From the NCBI RefSeq assembly GCF_004791165.1, contig NZ_SRUZ01000006.1:450456-514455 (forward strand): DNA of 64,000 nucleotides, written 5' to 3'. How positions within the stretch are numbered: position 1 is the stretch's first letter; every line of letters starts with the position of its first letter. This DNA is from Mesorhizobium sp. M8A.F.Ca.ET.218.01.1.1. GTDB lineage: Bacteria; Pseudomonadota; Alphaproteobacteria; Rhizobiales; Rhizobiaceae. The notes below the pieces were generated by a model. That model searched no databases, was not told the origin of the DNA, and worked only from the letters and a program-made list of their open reading frames with translations. This document shows, one piece after another, positions 42,019 to 50,583 of this stretch. Position numbers and translations under genes: made by a program.

Positions 42019-43335
42019 TTATTGCACGCGGCCGTATTTCTTGAAGGTCGCGTTCCAGTCTCCAGCCAATGCGTCCAGCGTTTCCTTGGCGGTGCCACTG
42101 CCGCCGATCATGTAGGGGTAGATGCGCTGGTTGAGCTGCTGCAGCAGTTCGGCGTATTCCGGCACCGCCCAGAAGTCCTTCACCTTGAACATGGTCTCGT
42201 AGAAGGCCTTGTTGTAGGGCGTGGCGTTCTGGAACTCAGGCGACTTGAGCACTGCCTGGCTACAGGTGTAGCCGCCGAGGGCCGCCCACTTCTTCTGGGT
42301 CTCGTCCTTGATGAACCATTCGAGGAACTTCATCGCCTCGTCCTGCTTCTTCGAATACGAGATGACGGAGATGCCTTGCCCGCCCAGTGCGGCGAACTGG
42401 TCGCCATTTGGACCGGGAGGGTTAGCGAAGAAGCCGGTGTTCTTGGCATTCGGGTTCGAGGCCTCGTTGATCAGCGAGGGGAAGAACGCGAAGAAGTTCA
42501 TGCTCATCGCGGCCAGGTTTTCCGTGATTGCCTGGTTGTCCTCGACGAAGAACGATTTAGCCCAGCCCGGAGGTGTGAACTTGTAGAGTTCTTTGTAGGC
42601 ATCGAGCGCGGCAACCGCCTTGTCGGAGTTGATATGGCCGTCGACCTTGTAGGTCGTGTAATCGCCCAATTCACCGCCATAGGAGAACAGCGCGTTCTCG
42701 AAGCCCATCGCCATCGCGTCATAGGAATTGTCGGTGTAGATGGCGATGCCGTATCTCTTCTGGTCCGGCCGGTGGAAGAACTCCGCGATGTCACGCAGCG
42801 CCTTGAAATCCTTCGGCACGTCGAGGTCGTAGCCATACTTGGCCTTGAAGGCTTCCTTTTCCTTGGGATCCTCGAACCAGTCCTTGCGATAGGACCAGCC
42901 GACGGCGTCGCCCTCGAGCGGGATCGCCCAGTATTTGCCGCTGTTGCCGGGATACTCGGCATAATATTTCACCGTCGCCGGTGCCATGACGTTGCCGAGA
43001 TCATGCTTCTTGAAGAAGTCGGTCAGGTCGACATAGTGGCCGCCGGTGGAGCCGGCCCCGAGCCACTGAGAGTCGCCGACGACCAGGTCATAGGCGTCGC
43101 CATGGGCGTTGAACTCGGTGAAGGCCTTGGTCTGGAAGTCGGACCAGGGCGTGGTTTCCACCGTGATCTTGACGCCGGTTTCCTTCTCGTACTCGTTGCC
43201 GAGTTCCTGCAGGTAATTGGCCGGATCCCACTCCGCCCAGAAGATGGTGAGCGACTTTTCCTGCGCGTAGACGGACGTTCCGCAGGCAAGCGTTAAGCCG
43301 ATACCAGCAAGCATGCTGGTCACTAACTTGCGCAT
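42019..43335 (-). CDS. Family-1 extracellular solute-binding protein
   Basis: 438 residues from the ATG at 43335 (GGGAGG seven bases upstream). A Sec signal peptide ends VYAQ. The receptor then has LTIFWAEWDPANYLQELGNEYEKETGVKI (read in parts), the usual beginning of family-1 sugar/polyol receptors, YWAIPLEGDAVGWSYRKD and MKFLEWFIKDETQKKWAALGGY. It is first in the operon; a TGGTATTACCA operator lies 165 bp upstream (43500-43510). Operon layout resembles rhizobial polyol importers, but the solute is unknown. Confidence 0.92.
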   Translation of the reverse strand: MRKLVTSMLAGIGLTLACGTSVYAQEKSLTIFWAEWDPANYLQELGNEYEKETGVKITVETTPWSDFQTKAFTEFNAHGDAYDLVVGDSQWLGAGSTGGHYVDLTDFFKKHDLGNVMAPATVKYYAEYPGNSGKYWAIPLEGDAVGWSYRKDWFEDPKEKEAFKAKYGYDLDVPKDFKALRDIAEFFHRPDQKRYGIAIYTDNSYDAMAMGFENALFSYGGELGDYTTYKVDGHINSDKAVAALDAYKELYKFTPPGWAKSFFVEDNQAITENLAAMSMNFFAFFPSLINEASNPNAKNTGFFANPPGPNGDQFAALGGQGISVISYSKKQDEAMKFLEWFIKDETQKKWAALGGYTCSQAVLKSPEFQNATPYNKAFYETMFKVKDFWAVPEYAELLQQLNQRIYPYMIGGSGTAKETLDALAGDWNATFKKYGRVQ

Positions 43336-43499
43336 AATGATTTCCTCCCTTGTGCGCATTCTACCCTGTCTTGCGAGCCGGCGACGGAGCCGGCCCTGGT
43401 AGTTCCTCCCGTGGTCGCGCTTTCCGAATTCGGAGCCTCCTCGCCCTGTCCGGAAATGGATCGCAGCCCTCACTTTCGATCCGCTTTTCTTTCCAAATC

Positions 43500-43510
43500 T
43501 GGTATTACCA
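43500..43510. promoter_or_regulatory. TGGTATTACCA operator upstream of the ABC importer operon
   Basis: Identical 11-mer to the site at 26781-26791. It lies in the 359-bp gap 43336-43694, which has no credible gene. The AT-rich stretch 43590-43670 may contain promoter elements. Confidence 0.6.
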
Positions 43511-43672
43511 ATTGTGAATGCCCGTCAAGCCCTTTCTTGAGCAGTGATGTCGGACAAAGTCGGCGAATTCCAGACTTATCCACCTGTTTTCTCTATATTT
43601 TCCTACTCATTGATACGCTTTGGCCTTGTACGGACTTTTGCATTGGAACTATTATCGCTAGTTGACACCCAA

Positions 43673-43689
43673 ATCTGGTAGAACCAGAT
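43673..43689. promoter_or_regulatory. Second TGGTNNNACCA operator near the TetR stop codon
   Basis: ATCTGGT-AGA-ACCAGAT is a perfect 7-3-7 palindrome, the best-conserved copy in the window. It sits 5 bp downstream of the TetR gene and about 338 bp upstream of the solute-binding protein start, so it likely serves the importer promoter as a distal site or loops with 43500-43510. Confidence 0.58.
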
Positions 43690-43694
43690 AAGCG

Positions 43695-44378
43695 CTATTT
43701 CTGTGTCGTTGCCTGCATGATCCGGGCCGTATCGACGGCCGACTCCGCGATCGCCGCGCGCACCAGCGCGCGCGCCGCCCATTGCGCGACCGACATCGTC
43801 CGGCGGCTGTCCAGCCCCCATATATCCTTGAGCACGATCAGCACCTCCACACCGAAGATCAGCGACAGCGCCTGCGCCAGCCGGTTGAAGTCGCGCGGCG
43901 GCAAGCGGCCCTCGAGTGGCGCCAGCGCCTCCTTCAGCAATTCGACCCGATGGCCGCGCGTGAAGGCCGGCTCGCCGCCCAGCGTGCCCGCCTGGCGCCG
44001 CGCCCATTGATCAAGCGACAACTTCAACGCTGCCTTGAATGTGGCCTCGAAGGCCTCGATGCGCGGCATGGCCGTGTCGAACAGTTCGGCCACGCGGCGC
44101 TCGGCATCGGCGGCGGTGGATTTCCAGGTGAGGATCGGCCCGAGCCCCTCGTCGACGACCGCCTGCACCAACGCTGACTGGCTCGGAAAATAGCGATAGG
44201 CGGTGGCGCGGGACACTTGCGCCGCCTCCGCCACTTCGCTGACCGAGGGGGTGACACCCGCCTGCATCAGCCTTGTCGCCGTCTCCAGCATCAGCCGTTT
44301 CGTACGCGCGCGGGGTCCGCGCTCGGCTCTCTCACCGGTATCGTCGTTCGTTGCCGGTTGTTGACGTGAGACATCCAT
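43695..44378 (-). CDS. TetR/AcrR-family regulator (divergent from the Tm-1-like gene)
   Basis: 227 residues from the ATG at 44378; a longer frame exists but has no family sequence. The HTH is TPSVSEVAEAAQVSRATAYRYFPSQSALV. The ligand domain is all helical with a typical C-terminal RRTMSVAQWAARALV. It is divergent from the Tm-1-like gene with a GAnACGCGCGTnTC dyad at 44387-44400 in the gap, the likely autoregulatory operator. Confidence 0.87.
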   Translation of the reverse strand: MDVSRQQPATNDDTGERAERGPRARTKRLMLETATRLMQAGVTPSVSEVAEAAQVSRATAYRYFPSQSALVQAVVDEGLGPILTWKSTAADAERRVAELFDTAMPRIEAFEATFKAALKLSLDQWARRQAGTLGGEPAFTRGHRVELLKEALAPLEGRLPPRDFNRLAQALSLIFGVEVLIVLKDIWGLDSRRTMSVAQWAARALVRAAIAESAVDTARIMQATTQK

Positions 44379-44386
44379 ACCAATAC

Positions 44387-44400
44387 GATACGCGCGTCTC
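44387..44400. promoter_or_regulatory. Candidate TetR operator upstream of the Tm-1-like gene
   Basis: GATACGCGCGTCTC is an inverted repeat around CGCG with one mismatch pair, in the 100-bp gap between the divergent TetR and Tm-1-like genes. GAGACG/CGTCTC half-sites are common in TetR operators of this group. Confidence 0.5.
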
Positions 44401-44478
44401 AAAAAATTGCAATGGCAGCCCAGCGCGACCCTGGCGATGAGACACACGCATCGCAGCCGCCAGGATTGGGGACCCTTG

Positions 44479-45672
44479 ATGAAGCGCGTCTATGTGGTGG
44501 GCACGACCGACACGAAAGGCGAGGAACTCGGCTTCCTGGCCGATGCCATCGCTGCCACCGGCGCAGTAGTCTGCCGTGTCGATGTCGGAACGCGCGAGGC
44601 AACAATATCTGTCGACATCGGTGCCACCGATGTCGCGGCGCATCATCCCGGCGGCAGCACGGCCGTGCTCGGCGGCAATGACCGTGGCGCGGCGGTCGCC
44701 GCCATGGGCGTCGCCTTCACCCGTTTCATCCAGTCGCGAAATGACATTGCCGGCGTGATCGGCATCGGCGGCGGCGGCGGCACCTCGATCGTCACCGCGG
44801 GCATGCGCGCGCTGCCGCTCGGCCTGCCTAAGATCATGGTCTCGACGCTGGCCTCCGGCGACACCGCTCCCTATGTCGACGTCTCCGACATCGTCATGAT
44901 GCCATCGGTGACCGACATGGCCGGCCTCAACCGGCTGTCGCGTGTCGTGCTGCACAACGCCGCCCAGGCGATAGCGGGCATGGCAGGCAATCCAGCGCCG
45001 GCAGCGGACGGCAAGGCGTCGATCGGCCTCACCATGTTCGGCGTCACCACGCCTTGCGTGACCGCAATCGCCGATCGATTGCGCGACGTCTACGACTGCA
45101 TGGTCTTCCATGCCACCGGCACCGGAGGCCGCAGCATGGAGAAATTGGCCGACAGCAGCCTGCTGTCAGGTGTCATCGACATCACCACGACGGAGGTTTG
45201 CGACCTGCTGTTCGGCGGCGTTCTGCCGGCGACGCAGGATCGTTTCGGTGCCATCGCCCGCACCGGCCTGCCCTATGTCGGCTCGGTCGGCGCACTCGAC
45301 ATGATCAACTTCTGGGCGCCTTCGACCATCCCGGAACAGCATCGCGACCGGCTGTTCTACGAGCATAACCCCAACGTCACGCTGATGCGCACGACCGCGC
45401 AGGAATGCCGCGCGATCGGCGAATGGATCGGCACCAGGCTCGCCCAGTGCGAAGGTCCGGTGCATTTCCTGATCCCGGAAAAAGGCGTCTCCGCGCTCGA
45501 CATCGAAGGCGGCGCCTTCTTCGATCCGGAAGCCGACGCCGTCCTGTTCGACGCCATCGAGCGCACCATCAGGCCAGATGCGACGCGCCGCGTCACCCGC
45601 CTGCCGCTGCACATCAACGACCCCGAATTCGCCCAAGCGGCAACCGCCGCCTTCCTCGACATTGCCAGATAG
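44479..45672 (+). CDS. Tm-1-like ATP-binding protein (UPF0261)
   Basis: 397 residues from the ATG at 44479. It has VYVVGTTDTKGEELGFLADAI, GIGGGGGTSIVTAGMRALPLGLPKIMVSTLASGDTAPYV (read in parts), GLTMFGVTTPCV, HATGTGGRSMEKL and a C-terminal FLIPEKGVSALDIEGG. These are the conserved parts of the UPF0261/Tm-1 N-terminal domain, a two-subdomain ATP-binding fold. The tomato Tm-1 protein, known for blocking tobamovirus replication, carries this domain fused to a TIM-barrel domain; here the barrel is the next gene, 12 bp away. The bacterial reaction is unknown. Confidence 0.9.
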   Translation: MKRVYVVGTTDTKGEELGFLADAIAATGAVVCRVDVGTREATISVDIGATDVAAHHPGGSTAVLGGNDRGAAVAAMGVAFTRFIQSRNDIAGVIGIGGGGGTSIVTAGMRALPLGLPKIMVSTLASGDTAPYVDVSDIVMMPSVTDMAGLNRLSRVVLHNAAQAIAGMAGNPAPAADGKASIGLTMFGVTTPCVTAIADRLRDVYDCMVFHATGTGGRSMEKLADSSLLSGVIDITTTEVCDLLFGGVLPATQDRFGAIARTGLPYVGSVGALDMINFWAPSTIPEQHRDRLFYEHNPNVTLMRTTAQECRAIGEWIGTRLAQCEGPVHFLIPEKGVSALDIEGGAFFDPEADAVLFDAIERTIRPDATRRVTRLPLHINDPEFAQAATAAFLDIAR

Positions 45673-45684
45673 TGAGACCCAGAC

Positions 45685-46551
45685 ATGCCAGCCATACCGC
45701 GCAAGGACATATTGAAGAAGTTCAGGGGAATGATCGACAAGGGCGTGCCGATCGTCGGCGGCGGCGCCGGCACCGGCCTGTCGGCCAAGGCCGAGGAAGC
45801 CGGCGGCATCGACCTGATCATCATCTACAATTCCGGCCGCTACCGCATGGCGGGTCGCGGCTCGGCCGCCGGCCTGCTCGCCTATGGCAACGCCAACGAG
45901 ATCGTCAAGGAGATGGCCTACGAGGTCTTGCCGGTGGTCAAGAAGACCCCGGTGCTGGCCGGCGTCAACGGCACCGATCCCTTCGTCATCATGCCGCTGC
46001 TTTTGGCGGAACTGAAGACGATGGGCTTTTCCGGCGTGCAGAATTTTCCGACCATCGGCCTGTTCGACGGCAGCATGCGGCAGAGTTTCGAAGAAACCGG
46101 CATGGGCTTCGGCCTCGAGGTCGACATGATCGCCGAGGCGCACAAGCTCGACCTCTTGACCACGCCTTATGTCTTCAACCCCGAAGAAGCGCGTGCCATG
46201 ACCAAGGCCGGAGCCGACATCGTCGTCGCCCATATGGGGGTGACGACGGGCGGCTCGATCGGCGCCACCTCGGCCAGGTCGCTCGACGACTGCGTCGTTG
46301 CCATCGACGCCATTGCCGAGGCAGCGCGCTCGGTGCGCAAGGATGTTATCCTGCTTTGCCATGGCGGCCCGATCTCGATGCCGGACGATGCGCGCTACAT
46401 CCTCTCCCATGCCAAGGGCCTGCACGGCTTCTATGGCGCGAGCTCGATGGAACGGCTGCCGGCGGAAGCCGCGATCGCCAGGCAGACGGCGGATTTCAAG
46501 GCCGTCACACTGGGCGACGACAGAGCGCCCGCGAAGAAAAAGAAGGGATGA
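45685..46551 (+). CDS. TIM-barrel protein, phosphoenolpyruvate hydrolase-like (Tm-1 C-terminal homologue)
   Basis: 288 residues. IPIVGGGAGTGLSAKAEEAGG-like IVGGGAGTGLSAKAEE, IDLIIIYNSGRYRMAGRGSAAGLL, GVNGTDPF, GVQNFPTIGLFDG and LLCHGGPIS are typical of the PF09370-type TIM-barrel family annotated as phosphoenolpyruvate hydrolase-like. The family is the C-terminal half of plant Tm-1. A Lys-rich tail (AKKKKG) ends the protein. It is very probably co-transcribed with the Tm-1-like gene and the cupin six bases downstream. Confidence 0.9.
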   Translation: MPAIPRKDILKKFRGMIDKGVPIVGGGAGTGLSAKAEEAGGIDLIIIYNSGRYRMAGRGSAAGLLAYGNANEIVKEMAYEVLPVVKKTPVLAGVNGTDPFVIMPLLLAELKTMGFSGVQNFPTIGLFDGSMRQSFEETGMGFGLEVDMIAEAHKLDLLTTPYVFNPEEARAMTKAGADIVVAHMGVTTGGSIGATSARSLDDCVVAIDAIAEAARSVRKDVILLCHGGPISMPDDARYILSHAKGLHGFYGASSMERLPAEAAIARQTADFKAVTLGDDRAPAKKKKG

Positions 46552-46557
46552 TGAGAG

Positions 46558-46974
46558 ATGACCGACAAGAGCAAGGTGTTTGTCTATCCGAAGGACGTCA
46601 GCGCCTTCGGCTTCGACTGGGGGAAATTGTCCCTGACCGTTGCGCCCGAAGTGAATGGCGCGACCCGCTTTTCCGGCGGCGTCGTCGACCTGCCCTCGGG
46701 CAAGGGCCATACCCGCCACAACCATCCGGGCGCCGAGGAAATCATCTTCGTCATTTCGGGCCACGGCGAACAGATGGTCGAGGACGAGAAGGGCAATCCG
46801 GTGGTCGAAAAGGTTGGCCCCGGCTGCACAATCTATGTGCCGGAAAGCCGGTTCCACTCGACGCTCAACACTGGTGACGGGCCGATGCAGCTGTTTGTGG
46901 TCTATTCGCCGGCCGGGCCGGAACTGATGCTAAGGGAGCTTCCGGATTTCAGGCTGATCCCGGCGGGGGAGTGA
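46558..46974 (+). CDS. Cupin-domain protein
   Basis: 138 residues. A single cupin fold with GKGHTRHNHPGAEEIIFVISGHGEQM (metal ligands His, His, Glu) and STLNTGDGPMQLFVVYSPAG. It lies six bases after the TIM-barrel gene and probably completes a three-gene unit. Likely an isomerase, dioxygenase or sensor; no substrate is evident. Confidence 0.88.
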   Translation: MTDKSKVFVYPKDVSAFGFDWGKLSLTVAPEVNGATRFSGGVVDLPSGKGHTRHNHPGAEEIIFVISGHGEQMVEDEKGNPVVEKVGPGCTIYVPESRFHSTLNTGDGPMQLFVVYSPAGPELMLRELPDFRLIPAGE

Positions 46975-46994
46975 ACCCTTCGAGGGTCGCGCCG

Positions 46995-47133
46995 CCCCTC
47001 ATTGTCCTGCCGGACATTTCTCCCCGTATAGTGACGGGGAGAAATATGCTGTCATCGCCGCTTTCGCCAATCGCCGAAGCTGCGTTCTTCTCCCCGTTCT
47101 ACGGGGAGAAGGTGCCGGCAGGCGGATGAGGGG
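46995..47133. repeat. Rhizobium-type palindromic mosaic repeat
   Basis: 139 bp starting CCCCTCATTGTCCTGCCGG and ending with a matching CGGCAGGCGGATGAGGGG. Internal hairpins TTCTCCCCGTATAGTGACGGGG and CTTCTCCCCGTTCTACGGGGAG are present. It is nearly identical in parts to 16335-16533. It lies between the convergent cupin and M24 genes. Confidence 0.88.
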
Positions 47134-47151
47134 CAGCGCCAGCCTTGGGCA

Positions 47152-48342
47152 TCATGAAATCCCACCCCTATTCCAACCCCGCCCGCGATCGCCAAACATC
47201 ACATATCCCGCCTCAGTCACCGCCAGCGTGTCCTCCAGCTTGATGAAGCCGCGCGTCGGGTGAAGCATGGTGGTCTCCACCGACAGCACCATGTTTTTCT
47301 CAAGCGGTTTGGCCGCATAGGTGCCTTCATAGGTCACCGGATGGTTGGTCATCAGGAACGGCGCCTCATGGGTGATCAAGCCCATGCCGTGGGCGAAGAA
47401 ATCCGTATAGGGCGCGACTTTGGATTTCTTCAGCACGCCCTCGGCGTAAGCAATCATGTCGCCGCCCAGCACACCTGCCCTGACCTTCGAAAACGCCGCC
47501 TGCTGCACCGTCTCGACCTCGGCCAGCAGATCCTCCAACTCGGCATCGGGTTCGCCCAGAATGCCCATCCGGCAGAGGTCGCCGATATAGCCGTGATAAT
47601 TGCCGCCGGAATCGATCGACAGCACCTCGCCCTTCTTCCACGCCTGTGGCGAGGCGGCGCGGTTGTGGCTGGAGCCAAGCGTCAGCAGGCAATATTCGAA
47701 ATGCGCGCCGCGATTGGTCTCCTCGCGCCTGACCTGCTCGATCATCTCGGCCTTGGTCGTGCCTTCATGCGCCCAGGCAATGGTCGCCAGCATGGAATCG
47801 GTGATCAACTCGGAGGCGGTGCGCAGCTTTTCGAGCTCGGCATCGGTCTTGATGGCACGCATGCGCTCCAGCATCTCGGTCGCGTCGATCAATTTCGCGT
47901 CGGGCAATGCCTTGCGGATCAGCGCATAGGCGTCCGACGGCAGGAAGCCGGGTTCGATACCGATGCGCGCGCCCTCCTTGCCGATCTTCCTGACATGCTC
48001 GACGGCGAGGTTCGCGGCGTCGAGCGTGCCCCAGCAGGCGGCATGCAGCGTCGGCGTCCAGAACGGATGGTTCTGGTGCTCGCCGCCCTCCATGCGGTTG
48101 CCGATATAGGCCGCATGATCCGGCCCGCCCTTTTCGTAGACGACGATCGGCAGGTAACGGCTGTGGCCGATCGCATCCATGGCGGCAAAGAAGATGAACT
48201 TGTAGCCGCCCAACAGGTACTGTGTGTTGTGCTTGGAGGTCGCGAGCAGCACGTCGATGCCGGCCTCCTCCATCAGCCGGTCCACCCGTGCCTGGTCGAA
48301 CGGGATATTGCTGACGGCACTCTTGCCTGGCGCAATGTTCAT
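47152..48342 (-). CDS. M24-family (creatinase/aminopeptidase P-like) metallohydrolase
   Basis: 396 residues from the ATG at 48342 (GGGAG six bases upstream). An N-terminal creatinase-type domain is followed by the pita-bread fold; the five metal ligands are visible as Asp (SIDSGG), Asp (GDLCRMG), His (HGMGLITHE), Glu (SVETTM) and Glu (KLEDT). It may act as an Xaa-Pro peptidase or C-N hydrolase. It is divergent from a complete Dpp-type peptide importer with TGGTNNNACCA operators between them, so peptide or amide catabolism is inferred. Confidence 0.9.
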   Translation of the reverse strand: MNIAPGKSAVSNIPFDQARVDRLMEEAGIDVLLATSKHNTQYLLGGYKFIFFAAMDAIGHSRYLPIVVYEKGGPDHAAYIGNRMEGGEHQNHPFWTPTLHAACWGTLDAANLAVEHVRKIGKEGARIGIEPGFLPSDAYALIRKALPDAKLIDATEMLERMRAIKTDAELEKLRTASELITDSMLATIAWAHEGTTKAEMIEQVRREETNRGAHFEYCLLTLGSSHNRAASPQAWKKGEVLSIDSGGNYHGYIGDLCRMGILGEPDAELEDLLAEVETVQQAAFSKVRAGVLGGDMIAYAEGVLKKSKVAPYTDFFAHGMGLITHEAPFLMTNHPVTYEGTYAAKPLEKNMVLSVETTMLHPTRGFIKLEDTLAVTEAGYVMFGDRGRGWNRGGIS

Positions 48343-48425
48343 CACTCACTCCCTGAATTGCCGGGATCGACGCTGTTTCGCAGCGATCCGATGGCTCGCG
48401 ATCAAATCTGCACTATTTTGTTCAC

Positions 48426-48516
48426 TCTGGTCCAGCCAGAAACGTTATGAATGCCCATCCATGCGCGCATCGAGCCGGCATTCTGTCCAGATATGCGCAT
48501 ATCTGGTCCTACCAGA
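48426..48516. promoter_or_regulatory. Two TGGTNNNACCA-type operators between the M24 and Dpp genes
   Basis: TCTGGT-CCT-ACCAGA (48502-48516) is a perfect 6-3-6 palindrome; TCTGGT-CCA-GCCAGA (48426-48440) is the same with one mismatch, and AACTGGTCCAG (48542-48552) is a further half-site. The 368-bp gap 48343-48710 shows no credible gene. The sites match those at 26781, 43500 and 43676. Confidence 0.6.
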
Positions 48517-48710
48517 AACCGAATTGAACGGACTTTAGCTAAACTGGTCCAGCGGACGAAAATTTCAAAGCCAAGCAAGGATGCGCCAATTCCGTCTCTG
48601 GCGAAACCCTTCGCAAGGCTCATAATCCCCGCCGCAAGGATGCCGATGCACGCCGGCGTTCGAGGGGTGTCGCGCCCGGGTCGGGTCGCGCGGAGAGGAC
48701 GAGTTCGATC

Positions 48711-50321
48711 ATGTCAGGTTTCACCATTTCCAGACGCACCATGCTTACCGGTTCGGCAATGCTGCTGGCCTCCACGGCCATGCCGGCGCTGGCTTGGGCA
48801 CAGACGCCGAAGAAGGGTGGCCGGCTCGTGCTTGCCGCCGACTCCGAGCCGCGCAATCTCAACCCGGCGATCGTCGCCTCGAACGGGGTTTTCTTCATCT
48901 CCAGCAAGATCGTCGAGACGCTGGCGGAAGCCTCCTTCGACGGCAAGGACGGGCTTGCGCCACGGCTGGCGGTGAGCTGGGAAGGGGCCACCGACGGACT
49001 GTCGGCGACATTCAAGCTGCGCGAAGGAGTCAAATGGCATGACGGCAAGCCATTCACTTCGGCCGACGTCGCCTTCTCGGCGCTGCAGATCTGGAAGCCG
49101 CTGCAGAATCTCGGCCGCACCGTGTTCAAGGACCTCACCGCGGTCGACACACCAGACGATCTGACCGCCGTGTTCAAATTCGCCAAGCCGACGCCGTTCC
49201 AGCTGATCCGCAACGCCCTGCCGGCGCTGTCGAGCGTGGTGCCGAAGCACGTCTACGAGGTCGGCAAGATCGAGGACAACCCGGCCAACAACGCGCCGAT
49301 CGGTACCGGTCCGTTCAAGTTCGGCGAGTACAAGGCCGGCCAGTATTACCGGCTGACGAAGAACACGGACTATTGGGGCAAGGACGAGCCCTATCTCGAC
49401 GAGATCATCTATCAGGTCCTGCCCGACCGCACCTCGGCCGCTGCGGCGCTGGAAGCGCAGGAAATCCAGCTCGCGGCTTTCTCGGCCGTGCCGCTGGCCG
49501 ACCTCGACCGAATCTCCAAGGTTCCCGGCCTGAAGGTCATCACCAAGGGCTATGAGGGCCTGACCTACCAACTCGTCGTCGAGATCAACCATCGCCGCAA
49601 GGAACTGGCCGATGTGAAAGTGCGCCAGGCCATCGCGCATGCCATCGACAAGGATTTCGTCGTCAAGACGGTGTTCCTCGGCTATGCCGCCACCGCCACC
49701 GGCCCGGTGCCGAAGAACGATCCGCAATTCTACGCCGCCGACGTGCCGACCTATGCCTTCGATGTCGCCAAGGCCAACGCCCTGCTCGACGAGGCAGGCT
49801 ACAAGAAGGGCGCCGACGGCAACCGCTTCTCGCTCAAGCTCTTGCCGGCCCCCTATTTCAACGAGACCAAACAGTTCGGCGACTATCTGCGCCAGGCGCT
49901 CGCGGCAATCGGCATCGACGCGCAACTGGTCAACAACGACTCGGCCGCCCACATCAAGGCAGTCTACACCGACCACGCCTTCGACCTCGCGGTCGGCCCG
50001 CCGGTCTTCCGCGGCGACCCGGCGATCTCGACTACCATCCTGGTGCAGAGCGGCATTCCGGATGGCGTGCCGTTCTCCAACCAGGGCGGCTACAAAAACC
50101 CTGCGCTCGACGCGCTGATCACCAAGGCATCGGAAACGCTCGACACCACGGCGCGTACCGACCTCTACAAGGAGTTCCAGAGGCAAGTCACGGCCGACCT
50201 GCCGCTGATCAACGTCGCCGAATGGAGTTTTATCAGCGTCGCCAGTGACAAGGTGGGCAACATCGCCAACAACCCGCGCTGGGCGGTGTCGAACTGGGCG
50301 GACACCTATTTGGCGGGCTGA
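48711..50321 (+). CDS. Family-5 peptide/nickel-type solute-binding protein (DppA-like)
   Basis: 536 residues. A Tat/Sec-like signal (SRRTMLTGSAMLLASTAMPALAWAQ) starts with SRRT, which could be a twin-arginine type signal. The receptor has GGRLVLAADSEPRNLNPAIV, LREGVKWHDGKPFTSADVAFS, GTGPFKFGEYKAGQYY and VRQAIAHAIDKDFVVKTVF, all family-5 landmarks. It is first of five collinear Dpp-type genes. A large palindromic repeat (50380-50539) separates it from the permease genes. Confidence 0.94.
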   Translation: MSGFTISRRTMLTGSAMLLASTAMPALAWAQTPKKGGRLVLAADSEPRNLNPAIVASNGVFFISSKIVETLAEASFDGKDGLAPRLAVSWEGATDGLSATFKLREGVKWHDGKPFTSADVAFSALQIWKPLQNLGRTVFKDLTAVDTPDDLTAVFKFAKPTPFQLIRNALPALSSVVPKHVYEVGKIEDNPANNAPIGTGPFKFGEYKAGQYYRLTKNTDYWGKDEPYLDEIIYQVLPDRTSAAAALEAQEIQLAAFSAVPLADLDRISKVPGLKVITKGYEGLTYQLVVEINHRRKELADVKVRQAIAHAIDKDFVVKTVFLGYAATATGPVPKNDPQFYAADVPTYAFDVAKANALLDEAGYKKGADGNRFSLKLLPAPYFNETKQFGDYLRQALAAIGIDAQLVNNDSAAHIKAVYTDHAFDLAVGPPVFRGDPAISTTILVQSGIPDGVPFSNQGGYKNPALDALITKASETLDTTARTDLYKEFQRQVTADLPLINVAEWSFISVASDKVGNIANNPRWAVSNWADTYLAG

Positions 50322-50379
50322 TCCCGCACTTGCGGATCGAAGTTTGGGGTGCTCAGATTCGGAGAATGAGAGTTCCTTC

Positions 50380-50539
50380 GCGCCCCCCTCTGTCCTGCCG
50401 GACATCTCCCCCACAAGGGGGGAGATTGGCGGTTTCCGCGCCTCGCACTTCCCTGCAACGTTGGCGATTGGCGAAAGCCGCGATGACAACTGATCTCCCC
50501 CCAAGTGGGGGAGATGTCCGGCAGGACAGAGGGGGGCGC
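50380..50539. repeat. Palindromic repeat with perfect 35-bp arms inside the Dpp operon
   Basis: The arms 50380-50414 and 50505-50539 are perfect reverse complements (core GTCCTGCCGGACATCTCCCC). The loop carries GGCGATTGGCGAAAGCCGC, seen in variant form in the other copies. It belongs to the family at 16335, 24216 and 46995. It lies between the binding protein and permease genes and may favour higher binding-protein mRNA. Confidence 0.9.
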
Positions 50540-50583
50540 CGTGGAGCACGGCCTCAGAAGTTTACAAGCGGCGTCCCATCATT

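Noticed and set aside
45166..46857. 563-codon minus-strand frame opposite the Tm-1-like, TIM-barrel and cupin genes
   Set aside because: Runs across three intergenic boundaries antisense to conserved genes; composition of a shadow frame.
16335..50539. The recurring palindromic repeats as a possible CRISPR array
   Set aside because: Copies are dispersed tens of kilobases apart, with no regular spacers and no cas genes; they fit intergenic mosaic elements.
48714..50549. 611-codon minus-strand frame opposite the DppA-like gene
   Set aside because: Fully antisense to a gene with clear family-5 landmarks; no family similarity of its own.
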